From the NCBI GenBank assembly GCA_902806565.1, contig CADCXA010000051.1:372001-436000 (forward strand): a DNA stretch of 64,000 nt, written 5' to 3'. Numbering within the stretch: position 1 is the stretch's first letter; each line of letters begins with the position of its first letter. The position numbers and the translations under genes are program-made. Origin of the DNA: Hypoxylon rubiginosum (taxonomy: Eukaryota; Ascomycota; Sordariomycetes; Xylariales; Hypoxylaceae). Shown here piece by piece: positions 43,801 to 59,239 of the stretch. The notes beneath the pieces are model-generated. The model was given only the letters and a program-made list of their open reading frames with translations, did no database searches and was not told the DNA's origin.

Positions 43801-46800
43801 ATTTAAAAAATTTTTTTATTAAAGTATAATATTTTTCTTAAATATTTTTATAAATAAAAATATTATTAAAATAAATAAACATATTAATATTAATTAAGTT
43901 TTAAAAAACATTATTTATTATAACTTAAAAAATTATTAAAGTGTTAATAAATCCGAAAAATATTACTAGGTATTTATATAAATTATATTTACACTTAAAA
44001 ACTATTTTTTATTTATTTTTTTTCTTAATTTATATAAGGTTAAATCCGGATTTAAAATCGATTTTAATAAAAAACTTAGTAATTTTAAATTATATTTAAA
44101 ATTTTATAATTAAAAAAATTAAATAATAAATTAATATAATAATAATATTAAGTTTTTAATAATTAATAATAAATTATAATAAATTTTTTAAATTTACTTT
44201 TTTAATAAATATTATTAAAATAATATATAATAAAATAAACTTTTTAATTTTTTTTATATTAATTATTTTTTTTAATTAAGGTTTTAAAGTAAATAATTCC
44301 TTTTTATTTATAATATAAAAAGGTTTTTAAAAAAGTGTTTTTTTTTTATAAAAGTTTATAATATAATTTTAAAGTTAATAATTAAAGAATTATTATTTTA
44401 TTTTTTAAATTATAATTAAATAGAATTTTTAAAATTTTTTAAAAATGTTTTTAAATGTTTTTTAAATATTTATTTAAATTATAATTAAAATAAAAAAAAC
44501 GTTAATAAGTTTATTAAAACTTTATTTATATAATTTTTTTTATAGTATTTAAAAATAAATTAAATTCTTTAAATTTAAAAGAAAAAATAAGCTAATTAAT
44601 ATTATTTTAACTATTATTAAAATAAAATAATATTATATTTTTTATTTAGATTAATAAATTTAAAATTAAAATAAATAAAATAATTTTTTTAATATTAAAA
44701 TATAAAAACTTTTAAATAAAACTTATTTTTTTATTTAAATATTAAAACGTTAAAGTTTATTATAAGTTAAAAATATTATTATTTATAAATAAAGATTTTT
44801 TATTAATATATTTTAAAGAAAAATATAATTAATATATTATTTTTTATATTTATAAATATTTTTATTTAATATTTTTTATTATTATAAATAAATATTATTT
44901 TATAAATAAATTAACTTTTAAAATATAATTTAAAAAACGGTTTATTAAAAATTAAAAACTTTTTATAATTTATAATTTAATATATTAAAAAAAAATATAA
45001 AAATTTATTAATATTTTTTATAACTTTATATATTTTTTTTTACTTTAGTTATTTAGTAAATAAAATTTATTATAATTTTTATATTTTAATTAAAGTAAAT
45101 TTATTATTAAACTATTAATTTTTTATTAATATAATAAAATAATTATTTAAAAATTTAAATTAAAATTTTCTTTTTTAATAATTCTTAAAAAAAAAAACTT
45201 TATTAAAATTAAATTAATTTTTAATTTTTTTATAAATATAAAAGCTAGTGTTATATTATTATTAAACTTTTATTTTATAAAAGTAATTTTTTTTAAAACT
45301 ATAAATAACTTTTTTTTATTAATATTTTTCTTTATAAAATAAAATAAAATATTATAGTTATTTTTTTTATAATATTAATATAAGTATTTATTTTTTTTAT
45401 ATTAATTAATATCCGTTTAATTAATTTCTTATAAAATTTTTTTATTAAAAATTTAATATTTATTTTTAAAATTAAGTTAATTATTATTTATTTATTAATT
45501 TTACTTTTTTAAGGATTAATTTTAACTAAGTTTAAAATAATTATTTTTATTATAAAATTAATAACTTAATTTTAATTATTTTATTATTAAATTAAACTTA
45601 TTTTCTTTTAATATATTAAAATTTATAAATATATTTTTATAAATTTATTTAACTTTTTAAATAATATTAATAAATTTTTTATTATTATTTAAAAAACGTT
45701 TTTAATAAAAATATATTAATTTAATAATTTTATTTAATAAAATTTTAATAATATAATTCTAAAAAATAATTTTAAACTATTAAATTAACTTATTAAAATT
45801 TAACATTTTAATAAAATATTAAGTTATATTTTTATAATATTTAAGTTTAAATATTTTCTTTAAATTATAATGTTTTTTTAAAAAGTTTTTAAATTATTTT
45901 TTTAAAATAAATTTATAATTTATTTAAAAGTTTATAAATTTTATTTACTTTATTATTTATAGTTTTTATTAATATTATATTTAGGCTTTTTTTATTAATA
46001 AAAACCTTATTTAATTAATATAATAATAATTTTTTAAAAAGCTTTTTATATATATTTTTATATATAATTTTATTTTTAAATACTAAGGTCGGAACTTAAA
46101 AAAATCCTTATTATTATAAATAATAAATTTATTAAAATATATAAGATTAATAATAATAAAAACAAAATAAATTAATTATTTAAACGTATAAACTAATTTA
46201 TTTTTTAATATAATTAAAAAAGTTAATTTAATATATAAAATATAAAAAAATAACGGTATTTATAAAAGTTTTAATAATAATCTGTTTTTTTTATTATTAA
46301 AATTATTTAAGTTATTATTAAAATCATTAAAAAAAAATAATAAATTATTTTTTTATTCTTTTTAAATATAAAAAGTTTAATTTAAATAAAGTTAAATTAA
46401 ATTTAAATATTAATAATGGTTTTTTTAACTTAATTAATTTATAAAACTTAAATAAATAATTAATTCCTTATTTTTATTTTTAAATTAAAATATATAAATA
46501 AAAAATAAATACTAAGAATAATATCAGTTTAAATTAATTATTAAAAATTAAAATTAAATATAATTTATTTTTTTATATTTTTAAATATTAATTATATATT
46601 AATTAATTAATTAACAGTTAATTATTTAATAAATTTAATAAAAATAATTTTAATATATACTTAAAAATCTAATAATTACTTTTAAAAAACTTAATTTAAC
46701 TAAGTTAAATTAATATATTTTTAAGTAAATAATTTATTAATTTATAAGTTTTAAATAATAATTTATTTAATAATTTTATTTTAAGTTTTTTTATAAATAT

Positions 46801-49800
46801 TAAAATTAATATATAATAATTTTAAAACTAAATATTATTTTTAAATAATTTAAACTAGCTTATTAATTATAATTTATTATATAATATTATTATTTATAAA
46901 TTTAATAATAATTTTTTAAACTTATTATAAAAATATTTAATTAAATTATTTAATTTAATATTTAAAACTAATAATTTAAATTATTAATATTTTAATTTTT
47001 ATATTATATATTTAAATAATAATATTATAAACTCTATAAAAAATATTATAGTTTTTATAAACTTTTTAATTTTTTTAATAAATAATATTTACTTAAATAA
47101 TTAAAATTTAAATAATATTATAAAAATTTTATATTTAAATATAAAATTATAAAATCTATTTTAAAAAATTAATAATAATAACATTAAATATAATAAAATT
47201 AAAAGTATTTTTTATAATTAGTTTATAATTTTAAAATTAATAAAATATAAAAGTTAAACTTTTAAATTAAAATATTATTTTTATTTTAATAAATTTTTAA
47301 ATAATAAAAAAAATATTAAGTTTAATAAAAAATCTTTTAAATTTTTAATAAGGAAAAAATAAAAAAAATTTTTATTAATATTATTTATATAAAAAGTTAT
47401 TATATTATAAATGCCAGATTATAATAACTTAATAAAAAGTTATTTTAATTTAGGAAAAAAAACGAAACTTTATAAAAAATTAAAAACTTTTATATATATA
47501 ATTAAATGTTTTATATAATTATATATAAAATATATAACTTTAAAATATAATATATTTTTTAATTAATTATAATAAAGCTTTTTAATATATTGTATATATT
47601 TAGTTATATATATTTATTTTAATAAATAAGGTAAAAATTTATATATAATTAAGCTTATTTTTATATAAAAAAGTTTTATATATATAATATAAAAAATTAA
47701 ATAAATAAAAAAACTTTTTTAAAACTTATTATTATTATATAATAGTTATAAATTTTTATATCCTAGCTTTTAATAATATAACTAAGTATTTTTATTAAAT
47801 ATTAATTGTTTATTTTTTTTAAAACTATATTAATTATTATAATATTTTAATTATTTAAATAATAAAAACCTTACGTATAAACTAGGTTTATTATTTATAT
47901 AAAAACTTATTTTTTCCATTAATTTTAAAACTTTTAAAATCTTATTTTTTTTTATAAAATAATTTTATTTTATAACTTTTATAAAAAATTATAATATGTT
48001 ATAAAATTTTTTTTAAATATTAAAAATACTTATTTATTACTTATTTTTTAATAATACCTTTTTAAATTATTTTTTTAAATAAGGAAATAATATATTTTAA
48101 TTATTTATTTAATTTTAATTAATATTTGCTTTTTTTATTAATGTTTTAATTAAATATTAATATTTTTAATTTTAGTTATATTAGTAAGTTAATTAAATAT
48201 ATATATTTTATTTAAATTTTTAAATATAATTTTAATTATTATAAAAACTTTAAAAATTTTATTATTTTTAAATTAAAACATATATTATAATAATAATTTA
48301 ACGCTTTTATAATTTTAGTTTAAATTTTAAATAAATAAGTTAATATATTTATTATTTTAATTTAGTTTTTTTTCTATTTTTCTTTTATTTATTAAATGGT
48401 AATAGCCGTGTAAAAAACAACTTTTATAAATAAAAATTTTGTTTTATTAATATAAATTAAAACTTTATAAGTGAAATATTTAATTAATATAATTATAAGC
48501 TTTTGTTTTTAATATAAAAAGCTTATTTATAAAATAATATTAATTGTTTTAAAGTATTTTTAAAAAGAATAAAGTTATATTAAAATATTAAAATATACTA
48601 CTAATAATATTATTTTATATTTAAAAAATATATTTAGTAAATATATTTATATAATATATATTTAAACTTATAAACTTAGTGTTAATAATAATATTATTTT
48701 TAATAAACGTTTAATTTTTTTTATTAAAAAAAATAATATAAAACTTGTTTTTAATAATAATAAAATATTTTTATTTAATAATTAATATGTTAATTAGTTT
48801 AAAAAAATTAAACATAAATATATTATATAATTTAACTAAGTTTTTAATTATTAAAATAATATATTATAAAAAATTAATATAGTAATTATTAAAAAATAAA
48901 AAAATAAGAAACATTATTATTAGTTATTTAATAAGTTTAAAAATATAAATTTTAAATTTGTTATAATTTTTCGTGGGCGTTTAATTTAAACTTATAATTA
49001 TTTATAATAATTTAATTATAATTATTTTATAGTTTTTAATTGTTATATTTAAGTTTATATTAAAACGAATATTAATAAAAAAAATAAGCTTATAAAACTT
49101 TTTAAAAGTAAAAACGTTAATAAACAGCTTTTAATTTTAATATTTAATTTTATTATATTTTAATAGTTTATTAAAAATAATAATAATAAGGATAATATTT
49201 TTTTTTACGTATTATAAAAATAAAAGCGAGTTATTTAAAATAATTTAAGCGGTATTTTAAGTGGTTTTAATACTTACTTAGTTAAAAAATAAAAAATAAT
49301 AGTTAAAAAATAATAAACTTTTATATTTAAATATAAAATTAAAAACTTTAAATTTTATTTTACTTGTTATATAAGTTTTATTTTTAATGGTAATAATATT
49401 TATTATATGTTTTTTAGTAAAAATTCACGTTATAAATATTATATTAATAAATATTTATATAAATTTATATAAAGAAATATTTTTTTATTTGTTTTAATAT
49501 TTAATAAAATTAATATTAATAAAAACCTATTTTTTTATTATTTATTATAATTAAATTTTATGTTTTTAAAAAAATAAAAAATATAATTACTATAAATCCT
49601 TATTTTTTATTTATTATTATAATTTAAATTAATTTAATATAAAGTTAAGAATTTTCGTATTACGGTTAAAATTATATTTAAACTTTTAAAAAAAAAACAT
49701 TTTAACGTATAACTTATTAATTTTAAAATGTAAAAATTTTAAAAAAATATTAAAAATATTAACTTTATAAAATATATATATATTTATATTATTTTAATAA

Positions 49801-52800
49801 AAAAACTTTATAAATTAATACTTAAATAATTAAGTATAAATATTTTTAAGAAAAGAAAAAAAAAAATAATCGGATAATAAATAAAAAAAAAAAATTAAGA
49901 AATATATAAAAATTAAAAAATACCATAAAAAACTAATATTAATATTTAAAAATTATATTTATTTATTTATATTAAAATATATTAAAAAAATAAATTAATA
50001 ATAATTTATTTTTTAATTTTAAAAATAATACTCTTTTAAAATATAATTAAACATATATTTTAAAAATTTAGAAAAGCTTAAAAATATTTAAAAAATTAAC
50101 AAATAAAATTTTTAATAAAACTATTAATTAATATATTTATAATAAATAAATAAAACACCTTAAAAAAACTTTTAATATATTTTTATTTTAATTATATATT
50201 TTATATATTTATATAATAAAACTTAATACTTATATATTTTTTATTTTTTATAATAAAATAAATTATTTATTAATTATTATTATAAATCTTTTATATTAAA
50301 TTAAACTTAAATTAAATATCCTAGAAAAAACATTTTAAAATTATTATTTTTTTAATTATTTTAAAAAAAACAATTAATTTAACTTTAATAATTAAAATAA
50401 AAACTATAAATTATTTAATAACTTTTTATATTACTAATCCCTTAAATAAAAAAATCATATATTTTTAAAATAAATAATATATTTTTTTATTATTAATAAA
50501 TAATATATTATTTATTATATTTAAAATTTATATTTTTAAATTTTAATTCTTATATTAAATATAAAGAAATTAAATTATATATAAATAACAAATTATATAA
50601 TTAACCATTATAAAATATATAAAACTTAAATTTATAAAAAAATAAAAAAACTAAATAATTATATAAACTACTTTAAATTAAATTATAATTATAATATATA
50701 AAATTAATTTAATATATTTTTAATAAGCTTTAATTTTTATTTTTATAATTTATTTTATATATTTTATAAACATATTTAATAATAATAAAATTATTAAGCT
50801 TATAATATTAATATTAAATTTAAACTTTATAATAACTTTTTTAATATATAAATTATATATAAATAAAATCTTTTTATATTTTTAATTTTTAACCACTTTA
50901 ATTTTTAAATATTAATTTATATTTTTTTAATCTTTTATTTTATATTTCTTTTTTAATAAATAAATAACCTTATTATTTTTCTTTTTATACTTTTTTTTAT
51001 ATAATATAAAAATATTATTAATATATATAATAATATATATTTTTTTATTTTTTATATAAAATAAATAAAACTTTTTTAATAATATTTAAAAACCTTTTAT
51101 TTTAAATATTACTAATATATTTTTATATTAAAAAAATAATAAGTTATATAATTTATATAAAACTTATAAAAATTTTATATATTTATTAAATTTTTTAAAC
51201 TTATTTAAAAACTTATATATTATAAGTTTTATTTTTTTATAAAAAATATTAATAAATATATTTTTTATATTAAACTATTTTATTTTTATATTTTTATAAA
51301 TAATAAATATTATTATAATTTTAAATAATTTTATAATAAATATAATAATATATATACTTTAAAATAAAAAATCTTATAAATTTTTTTTTATTATAAATTA
51401 TATTTTATAAATAAAAAAAAATTTATTTTTATTAAACTTATAATTAAACATTTATTTTAATAATAATAATATATTTTTTATTAATAAATGCTAAAGGCAC
51501 CTATTATATTAATAAGATATACTAAGAATTAAAATAAAGTATATTTTAAAACTAACTTATTTAAATAATTAAAACTTATAAAACTTTAAGTAATTAATTA
51601 TAACTTTAGATTTTTAATAAAATAAGTTTTATATATATTTAAACTTTTATAATTAGTAGTATTTTTATTTGCTTAAGGCCTTATCTTAATTATATTATAT
51701 TAATTTAATTTTAATTTTAATTAATTAATTTTATTTTTTTTATAAAATATATTATTATTATATAAAGATTTTTTCGTTTATAAGGCAAGTTTTTAAAATA
51801 GTTTTAAAATAAATAATTTATTATATTTACTTATTTCACTTCCTTTTATTTTAACTATAATTAATTTTAATTTTAATTAGTGGAAACCTTTATTTTTTTA
51901 TTAAATTTATATTATTTAAGTAAGAAAATATTTAATTAATTACTAAGTTTTTAATAATATTATAATATATTTTTATAGTGTAAAAGTTATTTAAATAAAA
52001 TGTTAATTAAGTTTTTTTTTATATTTAAATATTAGATTTATTAATAATATAATTAAAAAAACTATTAAAAATATAAAAACCATTTAAAATTTAGTAAAAT
52101 TATAACTAATATTTAATACTAAATAGGTAATAGATATTTATAAATTTTAAGAAGTATTTTTAAAGGCTATTTAATATATTAATTTTATATTTTTTAATAT
52201 TATTAATCTTTTTTTAATAGTTTTATTAATTATAATAATTTTAATATTTTTAAAATTATTTTTATTAATAGTATTTTATTCTTTTTATTAAGTTTTTAAA
52301 ATTTTTTTATTAATTTTACGCCCTAGCTTATATAAAAGTTTTAAGCTTTAATTAATTAATAGTTTATTTAAATATAAAAAAAAAATAACCTTATATATTT
52401 TATATATTTTATTAAAACCATTATTAATTAAACTAATATTAATGTTTTTATATATAGTTAATTAGTTACCGATTTTTATTATTAAAATTAATTTTAATAT
52501 ATTTTATTAAATATTATTAAATTTATAAGTTAAGGTTATTACTATATTTTTATTTAACTTTTTAAAAAAAATCTAGGATTTAATTATTAACATTTTTAGT
52601 GTTTAAATTTTATTATAAATAAATATTAATAAATGTTTAATTATATTAATATAAAGAAAATATTAATTATTTTAAGTAATATAAAATAAATTAAAAATAA
52701 TTTATTATTAATATATGTTTTTATTATTAATTATTTTTTATATTTTATTTAAATAAGTTTATTAAATATTTAATAAATTTATTTATATTAATATATTAAT

Positions 52801-54080
52801 TTAAATTATTAATTTAAATTATTAATTTATTAATTTTAATTTTAATATAAATATATTTAATATTAATTATATTATAAAAAATAATTTATATAAGTAAAAA
52901 TAATAATTTATTATTAATTAAAAATATATTAAGTTAATTTTTTAACGAATATTTATTAATTAATAATATATTTATTAATATATTAAAAAAAAAGCTAGGC
53001 TTATTAACTTTTAATAAAAATCCTACGAACTTAAAGCTTATTAATTTTATTTTTAACGTGGAGGTTTAATATAAAATTAATTAATATATAATAGTAATTA
53101 ATATTATATATAATAATATATAAACTAAATTATTTAACGTTATAATAAAAAAAATTACTTAAAATTAATAAGTTTAATATATTGTTATTTAATATAAATA
53201 AAACTTTAATAACTAAAAGTTTATAAATATTAATTACTTTTATTTAAATTACTTTAAGTTATATAAAAAAAGTAAAATTACTTATTTTAATAAAAAAATA
53301 ATTTATTATTTTACTTAGTTTTTTATTAAAATAATATAATAAATTATTAATATTAATAACATTAAATAAAAAAAAATTTAAAGTTAAGTTTATAAGTTAT
53401 ATTATAATAAAGTTATAATTTAATAAGTTGTTTAATTTTTTTTTATTAAACGTTAAATTATATTAAATAATTTAATTTATTATATAAAAAAGTTATTTAT
53501 ATAATTTAAAATATTAAAGTTTAAAGTTTTTAAAAAAAATTAAAAATATTAAGTATATAAAATAAAATTATTTTTAAAATAAAAATATATAAACTTAGGT
53601 AATAAAATTAATTTAATTTTATTATATAACTAACTTAATAAAAGTTAATATTTAAATTAATTTTATTTATTAAACTTTAAATAAGTAGTTTATTTTAATA
53701 ATAATTATATTAATAAATATAAATTTTAACAATTATTTAACCTATTTAAACTAACGTTAAAAAACATAACAATTAAATTTTTTAACGTTTAAAAAAAAAA
53801 CCTAACATTAAAAATAAACATTAACAAATAATTTATTAAAAATTTAATGTTACTTAATAAAATAATTACTAATTAATTTAATATTTTCTTTAATAATTTT
53901 AATAAAACCATTTTAAATTAAGAAGTACCAGATAATAATATAAGCTTAATTAATAATATTTTTTAAGGAAACTTTTATAATAAAAGTTATTAAAATAAAA
54001 AAAAATATATTAATAACCACTTTATTAAAAATAAAAACAATAAAACTAAAAATAAAAATAATAAGCGTAATAATATTAAA

Positions 54081-57000
54081 AATAAATTAAACTATTTTTA
54101 TAATAAATTAAACTACGTTTATAATAAATTAAACTATTTTTATAATAATTTAAATTATTTTTATAGTAATTTAAATTATTTTTATTATAATTTTAATAAA
54201 CCTCGTGTTTATTATTACTAAAAAAGCTGTTAATTTTTAAAGTGTTATTAACATTAATAAATTCGCACCGGTAAAAAAAAAAATAGTTATATTACTAATA
54301 AAATAATATATAAATAAAACGATTCTAATTAAAAGAAAAAAAAAAAAACATTTAAAATAAATAACTATATTATAATAAATAACTTTAAGAAGATAAATAA
54401 AAATTTTAATAATAATTTTAACTACTTAATATTTTAACAAATAAACAATATAAATATTAAAAAAAAAACATATTCTAAATATAAAAAAGTATTTAAATCT
54501 TATAATAAATATTTTAAATATATTTTTACTAATTTTTATATATTATTTAAATTAAAAGAATATAAATTATATAAATTTTAATTTAATAACTTATTTAAAT
54601 TTAAATAATTAAAATTAATATATAAAAAGTTTATTATAAAAAATATATTTAATATCTTTTTTATAAATTTAATATAATTTAATAATAAATTTTTATAAAA
54701 CGAAATTTTAATTATTAATAATATTAAAATAATTAATATAATATTAACATTAAAAGCTTATAATAATATATTAATATAATATTTCTTTTTAGAAATTAAT
54801 ATATTAAATAATAATAAAAAATTAATATTATATATTAATAATAAAGTATTTTATTATATAATAAATTAAATTTAATTTAATAAGTTTATTAAAAAATATA
54901 ATATATTTAAACCAAAAAAACTAATTATTATAAATAAAATAACTAATAAAATATTTATAATAAAAAAAGTAAAATTTATAATTAATCTTATTATTAATTA
55001 TTATAATAAAATATAATAATTAATATAAATTAAAATAAAAATATAAATTTATAATAAATATTTAATATTAAATTTATTATTTAATAATAAATTTTATAAT
55101 AAATATAATATTATATTTAACTATCTATATAAATATATAACCTTAAAATTCTATCTTATTATTAAAATATTAATTTAATTTTATTAAAAATATAATAATA
55201 AAAAATAAATTATAATTATATAATATATTATTATTTTATTAAAAACCATTAAATTAATCCCAGTTTATTATATTAAATTAAATAAAAACCATAATTATAT
55301 ATTTATTTTAATATTATTAAAAATAATATATAATATTTATATTATAAATTTTATTAAAATAATAATTTATATTAACTATATTAATTAATTGGTATTAATC
55401 AATTAAAAATAAAAATTAAATTATATAAATAAAATCTTAAATAAAAACTATATTAAAATAATATAAAAAAAGGTTAATATAATTTAAATAATAGTTAAAA
55501 ATGTTAATCTTATTAATAAAACCGATTTTTTTTTTATAAAATTTAATATATTAATAAATTTAAAAAAGGTATTTAAATCTAATTTAATAACTATAAAAAA
55601 TATATAAAAAAACTTTAAAATTAAAAAAAAAGATTATATAAAATTTATAACGTTATTTTTAAGTGTAACTAAACTTAAAAATATATTAATAATTATATTT
55701 AAATAAAATATCCATTATATTAATAATAATTTCTTATTTATTAAAAAGCTAAATACATTAATTAATAAATATAATATTTAAAATAATAAAAATATAATAA
55801 AAATATTAAAAAATAAAAAAATAATAATAAATTTTATTAAACATTAATAAAATAAGTATAAACTAGAAGAAATTTATCTTTTAAATATTAAAAATTAAGA
55901 ATTTTTTAATAAAATTTTTCACAAACTATATAAAAAAAATAAAATAAAAAAAATAAAAAAGTTAACTTTATTTATTTATTTTTATTTTATTATATAAAAA
56001 ATAATTAATAACTATAAAAAAAATCGTATAATAATTAATTTTAAAATATTTAATAAAAATATATTATTTAACATTTATTTTTTATTATAATAAAAGGAAA
56101 TTATATAACGTATAAAAAATAAAAAAATCTTTAATATTATTAATAACTTAATATTTTTTTATTAACTTTTAATAATTATATATTATTAATATAAGATAAT
56201 AATAATCTTTTTAAAAAAATTAAAAATATTTAATATTTATTTTATAAGTTTTTAAAATTTATTAACATTTATTTAATATTTTATAAATTAATAACTTTTA
56301 TTATTTAAAAAGTTTATTAAAACTTATATAAATAATATTATTATTTTTAATAACTTTAAAAAAAAGTATTTATATTATTTTAAAAAGGTTTTTTAAATAT
56401 ATTTTAAAATTAAATTAATATTATTACTTAAAAAATCCTTTTTTAATTACTTTTTTATTAAATTATTTAAATTTATAATAAATAGATTTGGAATTATAAT
56501 AACTATAAATTATATTAAAATATTAGGGAAAATTAAAATACTAATAACTTTTATTACATTTAAAACCTATTTTAAGTTATTAATTTTTTTATATAAATAC
56601 ATCTTTTAATATATTTAAAAAACCAAACTATTATAAATTTAAAAAATAATATTACTGGTTAAAAAACATAAAAATAAAATATTACCATTTATATTCTTTA
56701 TTAAAAAAAGATATATAACTAAGATATTTTTTCAACTAATTAAATTTAAGCTAGAATTATTCGAGATTTTATAGTTTTAATTTATTAAACTTAATTATTT
56801 AATATATTAAAACTTTAATAATATAACATTTATTAAAATAAATACTTTAAAAAAAAAAAGTTTTAATATAATAATTTTTTATTATAATAGTAATTAAGAT
56901 TAAAGGAATATAATATTAAATAAAATTTAATTAATAATATATTTATTTAAAGTTTTAATTAAAATTAAAATAAAATATAACGTTATAAAACTTAAAATTA

Positions 57001-57900
57001 TTTACTTAATTTAGTTTTATTATTAATATAAAGTTTAATTTTAATTTTATATTAAGTTAATTATAATATTAATTAATTATATTATTATAAAAAATATTAT
57101 AAATTATATTAATTTTAAAATAATAAATATTAATAAAATAAATAATTAATTAATAATTACTTTAATATTTTTTTTTTAATATTAATTAAATGTATATTAT
57201 ATATTAGGTTACTTAAATCTTATCTTAAATATATTATTATATTTATTAATTAAAAATATTTTAATAGATTAAAAAAAAAAAATTAATACTATAAAATTAA
57301 AACTTAATAATATAATTAATAATTTTAATTATTATATTATTAAAATTAAAATTAATAAAAATTTTAAAGTAAAAATCATCGCCGGATATAACTATAATAA
57401 AAGATTATAATGATTATATTAAATTTTTTTTAATATTAAAAAAAATAAAAAAAATATTACTAAATAATATAAATATATTCTATTAAATAATCTAATATAT
57501 TATATTAATTATATAAAATGTTAATGTTTATATCTTTTTTTAATATATATAAAAAAACTATTTAAAATAATATATAATTATAAGTATTATTTTAACTTTA
57601 AGTGTATAATTTAAGATTTAAAAAGTATATTAATTTAAAACATATTATAAAAAATTAAAAAATATATTTAATTTTATTTTAAATGTTAAAAAAATAAAAT
57701 AAATAAATTTAAACTTTTAGAAAAATTTAAGTTAATTAAATTACTAACCATCTTTTTTTATATAATAACTTAGGATTTTATAATTAAATTATTATTAGTT
57801 TTATTAAAAAGAAGTTTCTAAGTGGTATTAAAATATATAATATTTAATATATTAATAATTATTATTTATAAATTTAGTAAAAAGGTTTTACTAATTTTTA
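54081..57900 (+). mobile_element. RIP-decayed Ty3/gypsy-type retrotransposon (gag-pol relic)
   Basis: Reading one plus-strand frame (codons starting at multiples of 3) shows an ordered set of retroelement landmarks between many stops. A heptad-repeat segment lies at 54081-54200, then a Cys/Tyr cluster (54210-54248) fitting a decayed zinc knuckle. Reverse transcriptase shows R-I-I-I-N-F near 56025, F-F-Y-stop at 56154 (where Q is usual) and Y-I-N-N at 56325 in place of the catalytic Y-x-D-D. Integrase shows A-G-Y at 57381 with C at 57519, then stop-D-F-I at 57771 and K-F-S-K at 57870. Each altered residue is explained by C-to-T or G-to-A change. The frame is kept over 3.8 kb, so decay was mainly by substitution. 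Ends and LTRs were not found. The element is dead. Confidence 0.65.
54085..54189 (+). repeat. Five tandem 21-bp units in the gag relic
   Basis: Units of 21 bp run 54085-54105, 54106-54126, 54127-54147, 54148-54168 and 54169-54189, close to AATTAAACTATTTTTATAATA. In the retroelement frame each encodes seven residues of the type N-K-L-N-Y-F-Y. The unit keeps frame, so the repeat was probably protein-coding before decay. Confidence 0.75.
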
Positions 57901-59197
57901 AAAATATTATATATATAGTAAAAAAATAAAGAATATTAATATTATAAGTATTATAACTTTTAAATTAAAAGATATTAATTAAAGTTATTTTAAATAAAAA
58001 TTCTAAATTTATATTAAAGTTTTAATAAATTATATTTATTAGATTAAGATTTTTATTAATAATATTAACCACTTAGTATTTCTAAATTAATAGTTAATTT
58101 AAATAAAAAAATTAAAATATAAAAATTACGATTTATTATTATTATTTAACGATATTTATAATACTATAAATTAATATAATTCCGGTTTTATAATATAATA
58201 TAAATAATATTAAATTGTTTGTTTTTAATAAATTTTTAAATAAAATAATTTATAAATTTAAACCTTAAAATATAATCTTTATATTTAAAGTTTTTATTAA
58301 TTCTATTAATTTAAATATTTTAAAATAAATTTACTAAAAAAAAGTTAAAATAGTAATTAATTTTATAGTTATAAATATTAAAATTAAATATAATATTAAA
58401 TATAACTTAATTTTTTTTAATAAGGAAAAAATAATTTATTTATAGTTATATAAAAGATATTATTTTTTTAAAAAACTATTAAAAAAATAATTAATTTAAT
58501 ATATAAACTTATTATTTATTATTTAAAGAATTAATAAATTAATATATAAAATTAATATTTTATTATATTAATAAATTTATAAAATTATTTTAATAATATA
58601 ATTTTATTAAGTTTTATAAAATAAAAATCTATATAAATATTATATTTTATAACTAAAAAAAATTATAATTAAAAATAATAATAATAATTAGATTTTTTAT
58701 AAAATAAAAACCTTATTTAATTAACATATAAATAAATAAAAAGGTTAATTAACTTTAAAATATATAATTAAATAAAAAAGTTATTTATAAGTTTATAATT
58801 AATAATATTTAAAATAAATTTTAATATAAAATATAATAAAACTTATTAACATTTATAATAAAACTAATTTATTAAATATTAATAATTTAAAAATTAAAAA
58901 TTTAAAAAAAAATATTAATATTTTAGAAATTTAACTAATTATAAAAAAAACCAAACTTATATAAAATAATAATTAACCTAAATAAAATAACATTAAAATT
59001 ACCTTAAAATAATTTTAACTGGCTATTAAATTAAAAAACGTTTTTAAAATTATTAAAATTATAAATATTATATTTAAAATTAATATTTAAATATTAATTT
59101 TATAAAAACCAAATTAATTAATTAGAATATTTATAAGATTTTAATAAAAACATATATTTTAATAATTTTTTTACTTAAAAATAATATATATAAATAA

Positions 59198-59239
59198 TAT
59201 ATATATTATTTAAAAAAATATATATATTATTTAAAAAAA
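59198..59239. repeat. Two exact 21-bp A/T repeats plus a partial copy
   Basis: TATATATATTATTTAAAAAAA occurs as two exact copies, split by one base of register, at 59198-59218 and 59219-59239, followed by a partial third. It is a local tandem expansion inside the A/T block, with no known role. Confidence 0.6.

Noticed and set aside
53900..58600. LTRs or target-site duplications bounding the gypsy relic
   Set aside because: No direct long terminal repeats could be distinguished by eye in the A/T background, so exact element ends are not claimed.
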